Origin: CAJXYS01 sp913063035
Lineage (GTDB): Bacteria; Pseudomonadota; Alphaproteobacteria; Rhodobacterales; Rhodobacteraceae
Direction of reading: 5' to 3'
Assembly (NCBI RefSeq): GCF_050586465.1
Contig: NZ_JBOCEG010000003.1
Coordinates: 186,001 to 250,000, forward strand
DNA length: 64,000 bases
Shown piece by piece: positions 18,512-26,605 of this stretch. The translations under genes were made by a program, and so were the position numbers. The notes under the pieces were generated by a model. The model was not told the DNA's origin and made no database searches. It saw only the letters and a list, made by a program, of their open reading frames with translations. Every line of letters begins with the position of its first letter. Within the stretch, counting starts at the first letter, position 1.

Positions 18512-19264
18512 ATGTTCGGAATCGACATCATAGATGCCAGTCTCCTGCCGGCCATGCTGATCGCGGCGGCGGCGGGGCTGCTGTCGTTCCTCTCGCCCTG
18601 CGTGCTGCCGATCGTGCCGCCCTACCTCGCCTATATGAGCGGCGTGACCATGAACGAGGCCGCCGGCACCGTGAAGGCGCGCCGCACCGTGCTGTTGACG
18701 GCACTCTTCTTCGTGCTGGGCCTGTCGACGGTGTTTCTCTTCCTTGGCTTCACGGCCTCGGCCTTCGGGGCGTTCTTCCTGCAAAATCAACAGCTTTTCG
18801 CGCAGATTGCAGGTGCCGTGGTGATCGTGTTCGGGCTGCATTTCCTGAATGTCTTCCGGATTCCGATCCTCGACCGCGAGGCCCGGCTCGACGCCGGCGA
18901 CAAGGGCGGATCGGCGCTCGGCGCCTATGTGCTGGGGCTTGCCTTCGCCTTCGGCTGGACGCCCTGCATCGGGCCGCAGCTGGGCGCCATCCTCTCGCTT
19001 GCCGCGCAGGAGGCCTCGGTCGCGCGCGGCACGGTGCTCCTGGGCGTCTATGCCGCCGGGCTCGGCATTCCCTTCCTGCTGGTCGCCGTTTTCCTGCAGC
19101 GCTCGATGAAGATGATGGGCTGGTTCAAGCGGCACATGGGCGTGATCGAGAAGACCATGGGCGCGCTGTTGCTGGTGGTGGGGGTGATGCTGCTGACCGG
19201 GGCCTTCTCGGATCTCTCCTTCTGGCTGCTCGAGACCTTCCCGTCGCTCGCCACGCTCGGCTGA
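18512..19264 (+). CDS. ccdA: Cytochrome c biogenesis thiol transporter CcdA
   Basis: A 250-residue membrane protein with about six helices. Cys30 in FLSPCVLPIVPPYL and Cys152 in FGWTPCIGPQLG are the redox pair of the CcdA/DsbD-beta family. It carries electrons from cytoplasmic thioredoxin across the inner membrane to keep periplasmic CcmG and apocytochrome c thiols reduced. The size is right for the short CcdA form. A cytochrome c maturation cluster that includes ccmG is 40 kb away in this window. The gene is divergent from tusA and is followed by an 83-base gap before the hydrolase gene. Confidence 0.94.
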   Translation: MFGIDIIDASLLPAMLIAAAAGLLSFLSPCVLPIVPPYLAYMSGVTMNEAAGTVKARRTVLLTALFFVLGLSTVFLFLGFTASAFGAFFLQNQQLFAQIAGAVVIVFGLHFLNVFRIPILDREARLDAGDKGGSALGAYVLGLAFAFGWTPCIGPQLGAILSLAAQEASVARGTVLLGVYAAGLGIPFLLVAVFLQRSMKMMGWFKRHMGVIEKTMGALLLVVGVMLLTGAFSDLSFWLLETFPSLATLG

Positions 19265-19347
19265 GGCGCGAAACGTCTTACGTCGTTAAGCGTTTCGTCC
19301 TATGATCGGAAACGGTTGACGCTGGGCACCCGGTAACGAGTAGACGC

Positions 19348-20580
19348 ATGACGAGTGACGCGGAACGACCGCGGCCGGTGACCCACCGCCGCGTGCTCTA
19401 CATTCCCGGCTACGATCCGTTTCCAGCACGCCGTTACCGCGAACTCTACCGCCGCGAGGCGGCGGAGCAGGCGCGTCTGTCCGGCCATGATATCCGTGTC
19501 GCGGGCCTGCCGGGCGCGCGCGGTCACGGGTGGGTCGTGTCCGCCCGGCTCGACGGGCAGGACGTGCTTGCCGAGTTCGAGGTCCTGGTCTGGTCCGACA
19601 TCGTCCGCGCCTCGATGCGGCGCGGGGTGGGGGCGACCTATGCCCTGCTGGCGCGCACGCTCTGGCGCTACCTGCGGGGCGGCGTCCTGTTCCGGCTGGC
19701 GCGGCTGCGCCGGGGGCCGGTGATCGCGGCGCTCTACCCGGCGGCGATGCTCGTCGCGCAGGCGCTCGTCGCGCTGGGACTCGCGGTGGGGATCGCGGTG
19801 CTGGCCGGCCTGGCCCTGCCGGGCTGGGCGGCGCTGGTGGCGGGCGCGGCGACGGTGCCGGCGACGCTGGCCTGGTTCCGGGCGCGGGACCGTCGGATCT
19901 ATGCCCATTACCTAATGCATGACTACGCCTTCGCGGCGGCTTGCGACGGGGCCACGCCGCCCGCGCTGGCGGCGCGGATCGAGACCTTCGCCGACCGGGT
20001 CACCGCGGCGCTGGCCGAGGGGCCGGACGAGGTGCTCGTGGTGGGGCATTCCTCGGGCGCGCAGATCGCGATCTCGGTGCTGGCCGGGCTGATCCGGCAG
20101 GGGCGCGTGCCGGCCGCGGGGCCGGCGCTGTCGCTGCTGACGCTGGGTCACGCGGTGCCGATGGTCAGTTTCCTGCCGCGGGCCGGGGCGCTGCGCCGGG
20201 ATCTCGCGCAGATGGCGGTGCAGGATCGCGCCGCCTGGGTCGATGTCACCGCGCCGGGCGACGGCTGTTCCTTTGCGCTCTGCGACCCGGTGGCCGTGAC
20301 CGGCGTCGCGCCGGCAGGCAAGCGCTGGCCGCTGGTGATCTCGGCGGCGTTCAGCCGAACGCTGTCGCCGGCCCGCTTGGCGCGGTTGCGGCGGCGTTTC
20401 TTCCGGCTGCATTTCCAGTATCTCTGCGCCTTCGACAACCTGCGCGGCGCGCCGGGGGACTACGATTATTTCCGGGTGACCGCGGGGCCCCTGACGCTGG
20501 CCCGGCACTTTGCCGCGCGGCCCCCCTCGCCGAGCCGGATCGAACGGGCGGAAAGCCCCTACCGGGATTTCGGCGCATGA
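19348..20580 (+). CDS. Membrane-anchored alpha/beta-hydrolase-like protein coupled to a P450
   Basis: A 410-residue protein. Residues 13-22 (HRRVLYIPGY) look like the first strand and oxyanion region of an alpha/beta hydrolase. Two membrane helices follow (about 126-152 and 156-176). VVGHSSGAQI gives a GxSxG nucleophile elbow with Ser235. Other triad members are not certain. Its stop overlaps the ATG of the following cytochrome P450 (ATGA), so the two proteins are made together and probably act on the same lipid- or terpene-like substrate. That link is inference; I recognise no named enzyme. Confidence 0.75.
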   Translation: MTSDAERPRPVTHRRVLYIPGYDPFPARRYRELYRREAAEQARLSGHDIRVAGLPGARGHGWVVSARLDGQDVLAEFEVLVWSDIVRASMRRGVGATYALLARTLWRYLRGGVLFRLARLRRGPVIAALYPAAMLVAQALVALGLAVGIAVLAGLALPGWAALVAGAATVPATLAWFRARDRRIYAHYLMHDYAFAAACDGATPPALAARIETFADRVTAALAEGPDEVLVVGHSSGAQIAISVLAGLIRQGRVPAAGPALSLLTLGHAVPMVSFLPRAGALRRDLAQMAVQDRAAWVDVTAPGDGCSFALCDPVAVTGVAPAGKRWPLVISAAFSRTLSPARLARLRRRFFRLHFQYLCAFDNLRGAPGDYDYFRVTAGPLTLARHFAARPPSPSRIERAESPYRDFGA

Positions 20581-21959
20581 GCGTCGTGCCGCCCAAACCG
20601 GCCGCGCGGCAAGGGCGGGTGTCGCTCTGGCGCTATGCACGGCTCTTCCGGCAGGACATCCTGGCCAGCCAGCCCGCGCATCTCTACCGGGCCTGGATGG
20701 CGGAGTTCCGCACGCCCTTCTTCCGTTCCTATCTCTGCAACGATCCGGCGCTGGTGCGGCTGGTCCTGCAGGAGCGCCCCGGCGACTTTCCGAAATCCGA
20801 CCGCCTGCGCGAGGGGCTGGCGCCGCTGCTGGGGCAGTCGGTCTTCGTCACCAACGGGGCAGAGTGGGCGCGCCAGCGCCGGATCATCGACCCGGCCTTC
20901 GCCGGTGGGCGGTTGCAGGCGACGTTACCGGCGATGTGGGCGGCGGGGCAGGCGGCGGCCGGGCGGCTGGCGCTGCGGGCCGGCACGACCGTGGAAATCG
21001 AGTCCGAGACCGCGCATGCCGCCGCGGACGTGATCTTCCGCACGCTTTTTTCCCTTCCGATCACCGATGCCGCGGCGGCCGCGGTCTTCGAGTTGTTCCG
21101 GGCGCATCAGCGCGCGCAGCCGCTTCTGAACGCGGGCGCCTTGCTGCCGCTGCCGCGCTGGGCACCGCGGCTGCATCGCCGGCGCACCATCGCGACGGCG
21201 CGGGCGATCCGCAGCCTCATCGCCGAGATGACCGCCGCCCGCGCGGCCGAGATCGCGCGGGGCCGCGCGCCCGACGACCTCGCCACCAAGATCATGACCA
21301 CCCCCGATCCCGAGACCGGCGCGCGGTTCGCGACCGCCGAGATGGTCGACCAGGTGGCGATCTTCTTTCTCGCCGGGCACGAGACCAGCGCCTCGGCGCT
21401 GGCCTGGGCGCTCTACCTCCTGGCCTGCGACCCGGACTGGCAGGCGGCGGTCGCCGCCGAGGCGCAGGCGGTTCTGGGGCGGGACGGGGACCCGCCGGCG
21501 ATGGGGCAGGTGGCCCGGCTGACGGCGGCGCGCGACGTCTTCCGCGAGGCGTTGCGGCTCTACCCGCCGGTGCCGATGATGGTGCGCACGGCCGCGCGGG
21601 CCGAACGCTTCCGCGGCCGCGCCGTCGCGCCGGGCGCGCAGGTGGTGCTCAGCCCGTGGCACCTGCATCGGCACGCCCGGTTCTGGGACCGGCCGGACGT
21701 CTTCGACCCGGCGCGCTGGCAGACCCCGGCCGGACGCCGGAGCGCGCGCGACGCCTATATTCCCTTCTCGGCCGGGCCGCGGGTCTGTCCCGGCGCGGGC
21801 TTCGCCATGGCGGAGGGGCCGCTCCTGCTGGCGCTCCTGCTTCGCGCGCTGGAGGTTCGCCCGGCGGACTGCCCCGCGCCGGTGCCGGTCGCCCATCTCA
21901 CGGTGCGCGCGCGGGACGGTATCCGCCTGCGGATCACGCGCCGCGGCCGCGCCCCGTGA
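20577..21959 (+). CDS. Cytochrome P450 (coupled to upstream hydrolase)
   Basis: A 460-residue P450 from the ATG at 20577. The oxygen-binding I-helix reads AGHETSASAL, the ExxR motif is EALRLYPP, and the heme-thiolate loop is PFSAGPRVCPGAG with Cys404. The N-terminus has no membrane anchor, as for soluble bacterial P450s. The R-rich PERF-like region DPARWQ is also visible. The open frame runs further upstream in phase, but that part overlaps the hydrolase gene in another frame. It lies directly after the hydrolase-like gene with a 4-base overlap. The substrate is unknown. No ferredoxin partner is adjacent. Confidence 0.93.
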   Translation: MSVVPPKPAARQGRVSLWRYARLFRQDILASQPAHLYRAWMAEFRTPFFRSYLCNDPALVRLVLQERPGDFPKSDRLREGLAPLLGQSVFVTNGAEWARQRRIIDPAFAGGRLQATLPAMWAAGQAAAGRLALRAGTTVEIESETAHAAADVIFRTLFSLPITDAAAAAVFELFRAHQRAQPLLNAGALLPLPRWAPRLHRRRTIATARAIRSLIAEMTAARAAEIARGRAPDDLATKIMTTPDPETGARFATAEMVDQVAIFFLAGHETSASALAWALYLLACDPDWQAAVAAEAQAVLGRDGDPPAMGQVARLTAARDVFREALRLYPPVPMMVRTAARAERFRGRAVAPGAQVVLSPWHLHRHARFWDRPDVFDPARWQTPAGRRSARDAYIPFSAGPRVCPGAGFAMAEGPLLLALLLRALEVRPADCPAPVPVAHLTVRARDGIRLRITRRGRAP

Positions 21960-22108
21960 CGTTCCCGATCCGATCGAAATGCGGGGCGAACAATTCGGAA
22001 ATGCCTTTATCCGAAAGGATTTGAAGAAGAATCTTCCTAAATTCCTTTTGTCGTGCATACTGTTCTTATTGATCAGGATGAAAATGCGCAGCAATTGGGG
22101 GGGCTGAC

Positions 22109-22456
22109 ATGAATATCCGTCGCGGCATGTTCCGTATCTGGGTGATGCTGACCGTCATATGGCTGGGGGGCGCGGCCACGGTGCTGTCCGTCAATCCCGA
22201 GAGCCTGTCTTTCCTCGGTTTCGTGAGTGCCCAGCTCGATCTGGTCATGCGGCCATTCTTCGGCCCGGAAAGTGCCTATACGCAGCTTCAGCTGCCGGTG
22301 GACATCTACGAACTCACGATCGCGACGGCGACGCTGATCGTCCCGATCCTGGTTCTCGCGGTGGTGTTGCGGGCGCTGACCTGGGCCTTCGAGGGCTTCA
22401 AGTATGACGAGGAGCCCCGGATCCAGACCGAGTTCAGCCGCAGCTCGACCTTCTGA
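22109..22456 (+). CDS. Membrane protein of unknown function
   Basis: A 115-residue protein starting MNIRRGMFRIWVMLTVIWLGG. It has two membrane helices (about residues 8-28 and 70-95), a hydrophilic loop of about 40 residues between them, and a polar C-terminal tail ending SRSSTF. The ATG follows a GGGGGG-rich ribosome-binding stretch and an AT-rich leader (21960-22108), unusual for this genome, which probably holds the promoter. It is convergent with the small ribbon-helix-helix gene. No family is recognised. Confidence 0.65.
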   Translation: MNIRRGMFRIWVMLTVIWLGGAATVLSVNPESLSFLGFVSAQLDLVMRPFFGPESAYTQLQLPVDIYELTIATATLIVPILVLAVVLRALTWAFEGFKYDEEPRIQTEFSRSSTF

Positions 22457-22474
22457 GGCGCGGCGCCGGCCCGT

Positions 22475-22690
22475 TCAGGGCCGGTAATGGCGCAGCACGT
22501 AGAGCCGGATCGCCGAGGCGAGGCCCATATCCATCCCGCGGGCCTCGTCGATCTCGGCGGCCAGCGCATTGACCGGCTTGCCCTTTTCGGCGGCGATCTC
22601 GCGGAAGGCGTCCCAGAACGCGTCCTCGAGCGAGACGCTGGTGCGATGTCCGCGCAGCGTCAGCGAATGCTTGCGCGGCCGGCCGCTCAT
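22475..22690 (-). CDS. Ribbon-helix-helix domain protein
   Basis: A 71-residue protein (MSGRPRKHSLTLRGHRTSVSLEDAFWDAF...). The short basic N-terminal strand RTSVSLED followed by two helices, FWDAFREIAAEKGKPVNALAAEID, fits the ribbon-helix-helix fold of the RHH_4 type common in alphaproteobacteria. Such proteins bind DNA as dimers. It is the last of three genes with 4-base overlaps (fumC, DUF4169 protein, this one), so it is expressed with fumarase. The target is unknown. Confidence 0.82.
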   Translation of the reverse strand: MSGRPRKHSLTLRGHRTSVSLEDAFWDAFREIAAEKGKPVNALAAEIDEARGMDMGLASAIRLYVLRHYRP

Positions 22691-22869
22691 TCCTCGTCCC
22701 GCCTGTGCCCGTCGAGCCGGGCCGCCTCGCGCGCGGAAGTGGCCTCGTCGCGGGCCTTTTCCGACTTGCTCCGGCCGAACTTCGCCGCGTTGGCGTCGGC
22801 CTCGGCGCGGCGGGCCTCGCGGTCGCGCGCCTTGCGGGCGCGCGACAGGCTGACGAGCTTGCCGCTCAT
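22687..22869 (-). CDS. DUF4169 family small protein
   Basis: A 60-residue, very basic and charged protein (MSGKLVSLSRARKARDREARRAEADANAAKFGRS). It matches DUF4169, a small alphaproteobacterial family of unknown function always found near fumC and a ribbon-helix-helix gene. It overlaps fumC upstream and the RHH gene downstream by 4 bases each. The composition suggests a helical, nucleic-acid- or ribosome-associated peptide, but this is a guess. Confidence 0.8.
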   Translation of the reverse strand: MSGKLVSLSRARKARDREARRAEADANAAKFGRSKSEKARDEATSAREAARLDGHRRDEE

Positions 22870-24263
22870 CCGTCCCTGGGGCCGATCATCTGCTCGGGGC
22901 GGACGACGCGCTCGAAGGTCTCTTCGTCCACGAAGCCGAGCCGGACGGCCTCTTCCTTGAGGGTGGTGCCGTTCTTGTGCGCGGTCTTGGCCACCGTGGT
23001 GGCGTTGTCATAGCCGATCTCGGGGGCCAGCGCGGTCACCAGCATCAGGCTCTCGCGCATCAGCTTCTCGATCCGCTCGCGGTTGGCCTCGATGCCCGAG
23101 ACGCAATTGTCGGTGAAGGCCACCGCCGCATCGCCCAGAAGCTGCATGGACTGCAGCACGTTATAGGCCATCATCGGCTTGTAGACGTTCAGCTCGAAAT
23201 GGCCCTGGCTGCCGGCGAAGCCGACGGCCGCGTCGTTGCCCATGACATGGGCGCAGACCTGGGTCATGGCCTCGGCCTGGGTCGGGTTCACCTTGCCGGG
23301 CATGATCGACGAGCCCGGCTCGTTCTCGGGCAGGATCAGCTCGCCCAGGCCGCAGCGCGGGCCCGAGCCCAGCAGCCGGATGTCGTTGGCGATCTTGAAG
23401 AGGCTGGCGGCCACGGTCTTGAGCGCGCCCGACATCTCGACCATGGCGTCATGGGCGGCGAGCGCCTCGAACTTGTTGGGCGCGGTGACGAAGGGCAGGC
23501 CGGTGATCTCGGCCATGTTGGCCGCGACCATCTCGGCCCAGCCCTTGCGCGTGTTGAGCCCGGTGCCGACGGCGGTGCCGCCCTGGGCCAGCTCGTGGAT
23601 GCGCCCGAGCGCGCCCCGGACCCGCTCGATGCCCATCGCGACCTGGTGAGCATAGCCCGAGAATTCCTGCGCCAGCGTCAGCGGTGTTGCGTCCTGGGTG
23701 TGGGTGCGGCCGATCTTGATGATGCCGTCGAACTCCGCGACCTTGGCCGCGAGCGCGGCGTGCAGCGTCTCGAGCCCCGGCAGCAGCACGTCGCGCGCTG
23801 TCATCGCCGTGGCGATGTGCATCGCCGTGGGGAAGGTGTCGTTGGAGCTTTGCCCCATGTTGCAGTGATCGTTCGGGTGCACCGGGTCCTTGGTGCCGAC
23901 GGTGCCGCCCAGCATCTCGATGGCGCGGTTGGCGATCACCTCGTTGGCGTTCATGTTCGACTGGGTGCCGGACCCGGTCTGCCACACGACCAGCGGGAAG
24001 TTGTCGTCGAGCTTGCCGTCGACCACCTCCTGCGCGGCGGCGGCGATGGCCTCGCCCAGCTTCGGGTCCAGATTGCCCAGGTCCGTGTTGGCCTGGGCGC
24101 AGGCCTTCTTGATGACGCCGAGCGCCCGGACGATGGCCACGGGCTGCTTTTCCCAGCCGATGGGGAAATTGATGATCGAGCGCTGGGTCTGCGCGCCCCA
24201 GTACTTGTCGGCGGGGACCTCCAGCGGGCCGAAGCTGTCGGTCTCGGTGCGGGTATTCGTCAT
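22866..24263 (-). CDS. fumC: Fumarate hydratase, class II
   Basis: A 465-residue iron-independent fumarase of the TCA cycle. Signatures are the N-terminal TETDSFGPLEVPADKYWGAQ, GSGTQSNMNANEV, the TAHKNGTTLKEEA C-terminal part and the superfamily loop GSSIMPGKVNPTQ, which carries the catalytic serine. The ATG at 24263 was chosen because a GGAG site lies 11 bases upstream; the TTG at 24269 is an unlikely start. It heads a three-gene overlapping unit with DUF4169 and RHH genes. Confidence 0.97.
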   Translation of the reverse strand: MTNTRTETDSFGPLEVPADKYWGAQTQRSIINFPIGWEKQPVAIVRALGVIKKACAQANTDLGNLDPKLGEAIAAAAQEVVDGKLDDNFPLVVWQTGSGTQSNMNANEVIANRAIEMLGGTVGTKDPVHPNDHCNMGQSSNDTFPTAMHIATAMTARDVLLPGLETLHAALAAKVAEFDGIIKIGRTHTQDATPLTLAQEFSGYAHQVAMGIERVRGALGRIHELAQGGTAVGTGLNTRKGWAEMVAANMAEITGLPFVTAPNKFEALAAHDAMVEMSGALKTVAASLFKIANDIRLLGSGPRCGLGELILPENEPGSSIMPGKVNPTQAEAMTQVCAHVMGNDAAVGFAGSQGHFELNVYKPMMAYNVLQSMQLLGDAAVAFTDNCVSGIEANRERIEKLMRESLMLVTALAPEIGYDNATTVAKTAHKNGTTLKEEAVRLGFVDEETFERVVRPEQMIGPRDG

Positions 24264-24334
24264 CTGCAAAGCTCCTCCGTCTGCCGCCCCCGTCTTAACG
24301 GCAAAACGCGAAAGATCAATGCATGGGCGCGGCG

Positions 24335-24799
24335 CTATTTCCGGAAGGAATCGAGACTGACCACGTCGGCCTCGCGCTTGGTGTCGTCCTCGACCTCGGC
24401 GAGCGGCGCCTCCTCGGCGTCGTCTTCCGCCGCGTCGTCCTCGGACTGGGTGGTCTCGAAACGCAGGCCGAACTCGACCGAGGGATCGACGAAGGTCAGG
24501 ATCGCGTCATAGGGCACAACCAGCGGTTCCGGCCGGTCGCCGAAATTCAGCGTCACGGTGAATCCATCCTCGCGCACGTCGAGATTCTCGAACCAGTGCT
24601 GGAGCACGATCGTCATTTCTTCGGGATAGCGTTCGTGCAGCCAGTCGGCGATTTCCACCTCGGGATGCTTGGTGTCGAAGGTGATGAAGAAATGATGCTC
24701 GCCGGGCAGCCCGTTTTCCGCCACGTCGCCCAGAACCTCGGCGATGAGGGTGCGCATGGCGCGGTGCATGAGGTTGCCGTAATCGATGCTGCGGGTCAT
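24335..24799 (-). CDS. sspB: SspB-family ClpXP adaptor (SspB-alpha)
   Basis: A 154-residue protein starting MTRSIDYGNLMHRAMRTLIAEVL. The core (HHFFITFDTKHPEVEIADWL, then MTIVLQHWFENLDV and VPYDAILTFVDPSVEFGL) matches the alphaproteobacterial SspB fold. It is followed by a long acidic linker and a short C-terminal VVSLDSFRK that would dock on ClpX. SspB delivers ssrA-tagged proteins to ClpXP. The tmRNA gene that makes that tag lies directly upstream on the same strand, a meaningful neighbourhood. Confidence 0.9.
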   Translation of the reverse strand: MTRSIDYGNLMHRAMRTLIAEVLGDVAENGLPGEHHFFITFDTKHPEVEIADWLHERYPEEMTIVLQHWFENLDVREDGFTVTLNFGDRPEPLVVPYDAILTFVDPSVEFGLRFETTQSEDDAAEDDAEEAPLAEVEDDTKREADVVSLDSFRK

Positions 24800-24877
24800 G
24801 AAAGCCTGTCCGATGCGATCCCGGCCAGCATAGGGGATTCGGCACCGATGAAAAGGGGGCTTGCAGGGGAGGAAAGT

Positions 24878-25188
24878 GCAGGCTTCTGTTGCCAGGTGCC
24901 TGCGAACCCCGCCTGACCTTGCTAGAGGACAGGGCTTAAGTTTCGGTCTTGTTACTGCTTACGCAGCAACGGCGACCGGAGCACGGTTGTCGTTGGCAAC
25001 TGTACTTTACGGACCGATAACGGTGGTACCTCACCGGGACAAAGCCACACCTTTACACGTTCGTCGATCCTGTTTCGGCCCCATGATCCGCCAACGACGG
25101 GGATATTGGTGGAGCCGCCGGGTACCGCCCCCGGGTCCGATCCGCTTATTACGTGCGCGTTTATGCCCATAGTCCCTAGCGGGACACT
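24878..25188 (-). ncRNA. ssrA: tmRNA, circularly permuted two-piece form
   Basis: Transcribed leftward. The acceptor piece comes first: its 3' end CGGCTCC-A-CCA is at 25117-25107. An intervening stretch of about 24 bases (25106-25083) is removed. The coding piece begins GGGGCCGAAACAGGATCGACG at 25082. GGGGCCG pairs with CGGCTCC, giving a 7-bp acceptor stem with a G-U at the third pair and discriminator A, the alanine identity set. The tag frame (resume codon GCC at 24997-24995, stop TAA at 24959) encodes ANDNRAPVAVAA. Outer ends are estimates. A hairpin (GCAGGC/GCCTGC, 24903-24878) closes the coding piece. Trans-translation rescues stalled ribosomes; SspB and ClpXP then degrade the product. 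Confidence 0.93.
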
Positions 25189-25934
25189 CCAGATATAGGC
25201 TCCCCGGCGGCGGATTTGAAGGGGGTGGCCGCGCGGCCCACGGCCAGCGCCTCGAGCTCGCGCAGCAGCTTGCGCTTCATGGCGCGGGGATAGGCCTCGA
25301 AGCCGAGCGCGGTCTCGAGGAAGGCGCCGGGACCGCGCAGGACCTCGGCCCGGAAATAGGACACCAGCGCGCCGATCTCGGCCTGGCGGCGATCCTGCGG
25401 GTTGCCGGTGTCGGCGCCGATGACCAGCGCGTTCACCGTCACGCCCGCCAGCACCGCCGCGCCCCGCGTGGCGCGGGGGCGGGGACCGGTGTTGTTGCGG
25501 CCGTCGCCCGAGATATCCAGCGTCCGCGCCCAGCAGCCCGGGGCGCGCGCCAGCAGCGCGCCGCCGAAAAGCAGCGCCTGGCCGAGCGCCGTGGTCTCCG
25601 GCGCGGCGGCACGCTGCCAGCCCCGCAGCCGGTCCGCGACGCGGCGCAGCGCGACCGGGCCGTCGATCGGCGTCCAGTCGAGGATCAGCGCCTGGTGATC
25701 CGGCCCGCTCCATTCATAGACGGCCAGCGCGACCGGGGCAGCGGGCATCGCCAGCAGCGTCGCGCGCACCTCCGGGTCCGTCAGCGCCGCGGCCAGCCCG
25801 TCGAGCTGCAGCCGGTATTCCCGCGCGTCGACCGATCCCGACACGTCGAGCCCCAGCGCCAGTGCCTGCCGGCAGGCCGCGCCGGCCGGTGCCGCGGCCC
25901 AGAGCGCAACCAGCAGCGCCAGCGCCCGGATCAT
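25176..25934 (-). CDS. DUF1194 (vWA-like) secreted protein, copy 1
   Basis: A 252-residue protein with a signal peptide (MIRALALLVALWAAAPAGAA, cleavage expected near residue 20). LGLDVSGSVDAREY carries the DxSxS metal-site pattern of von Willebrand A domains, and TLDISGDGRNNTG is the second conserved loop. This is the DUF1194 family: periplasmic, function unknown. The ATG at 25934 overlaps the stop of a second DUF1194 gene just upstream (ATGA). The C-terminal codons (ending SGVSR) overlap the promoter and 5' end of ssrA, so the true functional end may be a little variable between relatives. Confidence 0.85.
   Translation of the reverse strand: MIRALALLVALWAAAPAGAACRQALALGLDVSGSVDAREYRLQLDGLAAALTDPEVRATLLAMPAAPVALAVYEWSGPDHQALILDWTPIDGPVALRRVADRLRGWQRAAAPETTALGQALLFGGALLARAPGCWARTLDISGDGRNNTGPRPRATRGAAVLAGVTVNALVIGADTGNPQDRRQAEIGALVSYFRAEVLRGPGAFLETALGFEAYPRAMKRKLLRELEALAVGRAATPFKSAAGEPISGVSR
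25192..25220 (-). promoter_or_regulatory. Probable ssrA promoter inside the DUF1194 gene end
   Basis: On the minus strand TTCAAA (25220-25215) and TATATC (25197-25192) are separated by 17 bases, a plausible -35/-10 pair placing the start just before the acceptor piece of tmRNA. It overlaps the last codons of the upstream DUF1194 gene. Confidence 0.5.
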
Positions 25935-26605
25935 CTTGCGCCCACCACCATGCTGCGGATCTCGCGCAGCAGCTTGCGGCGCATGGCGCGCTCGAAATCT
26001 GCGTAGCCGTCGGCCCGTTCGAGAAAACTGCCCGGCCCGTGGAGCACCTCGTCGATGTAGAAATCCACCACCCGGGGATCGCCCTGGTCGATGACCAGCC
26101 CGTTCACCGTCACGCCGGCAAAGGGAAAATGCGCATAGGCGCGGTCGGGCGGGAACCCCTCGTTGTTGAGCCCGTCGCCCGAGACGTCCAGCACCTGCCG
26201 GTCGCAGGCGGGCGCGCGCGCCAGCAGCCCGGCGCCGTATCCCAGCGCGTAGCCCATCGCCGTGGGAAAGTTGCGCGCGCTGCGCCGGGCCGCGCCGATC
26301 GTGGCGCGGACCCGCGCCAGGTCGGCAGGGCCGCGGACCGGCGTCCAGTCCAGCACCAGGCGCTGGCGATAGCGCCCGGACCACTCATAGGCGGCCAGGG
26401 TGACATGCTGGCCCGGGATCGCGAAAAGGGCCGCCTGCACCGACGGCGCGCCGAGCGCGGCCGCCAGGCCGTCGCGCTGCAGCCGGTATTCCGCCGTGTC
26501 GACCGAGGACGACACGTCCAGCGCCAGCGCCAGCGCCAGGTGGCAGGCGGCACGCGCCGGCGCCGCCCCGGCGAAGATCGCCGCCAGCGCGGCGAGCCAC
26601 CTCAC
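25931..26605 (-). CDS. DUF1194 (vWA-like) secreted protein, copy 2
   Basis: A 224-residue paralogue of the next gene. It starts at a GTG (26605) that overlaps the gloA stop (GTGA), giving the N-terminus VRWLAALAAIFAGAAPARAA, a signal peptide. LALDVSSSVDTAEY has the DxSxS motif and VLDVSGDGLNNEG the second loop. No ATG in frame fits, since upstream codons belong to gloA in another frame. Tandem copies of roughly equal length suggest a local duplication that has diverged. Function unknown, periplasmic by signal peptide. Confidence 0.82.
   Translation of the reverse strand: MRWLAALAAIFAGAAPARAACHLALALALDVSSSVDTAEYRLQRDGLAAALGAPSVQAALFAIPGQHVTLAAYEWSGRYRQRLVLDWTPVRGPADLARVRATIGAARRSARNFPTAMGYALGYGAGLLARAPACDRQVLDVSGDGLNNEGFPPDRAYAHFPFAGVTVNGLVIDQGDPRVVDFYIDEVLHGPGSFLERADGYADFERAMRRKLLREIRSMVVGAR

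Noticed and set aside
24952..25713. A 253-codon minus-strand frame running through the tmRNA region
   Set aside because: Upstream part is an alternate frame of the DUF1194 gene and the rest is the ssrA RNA gene, which explains the sequence fully.
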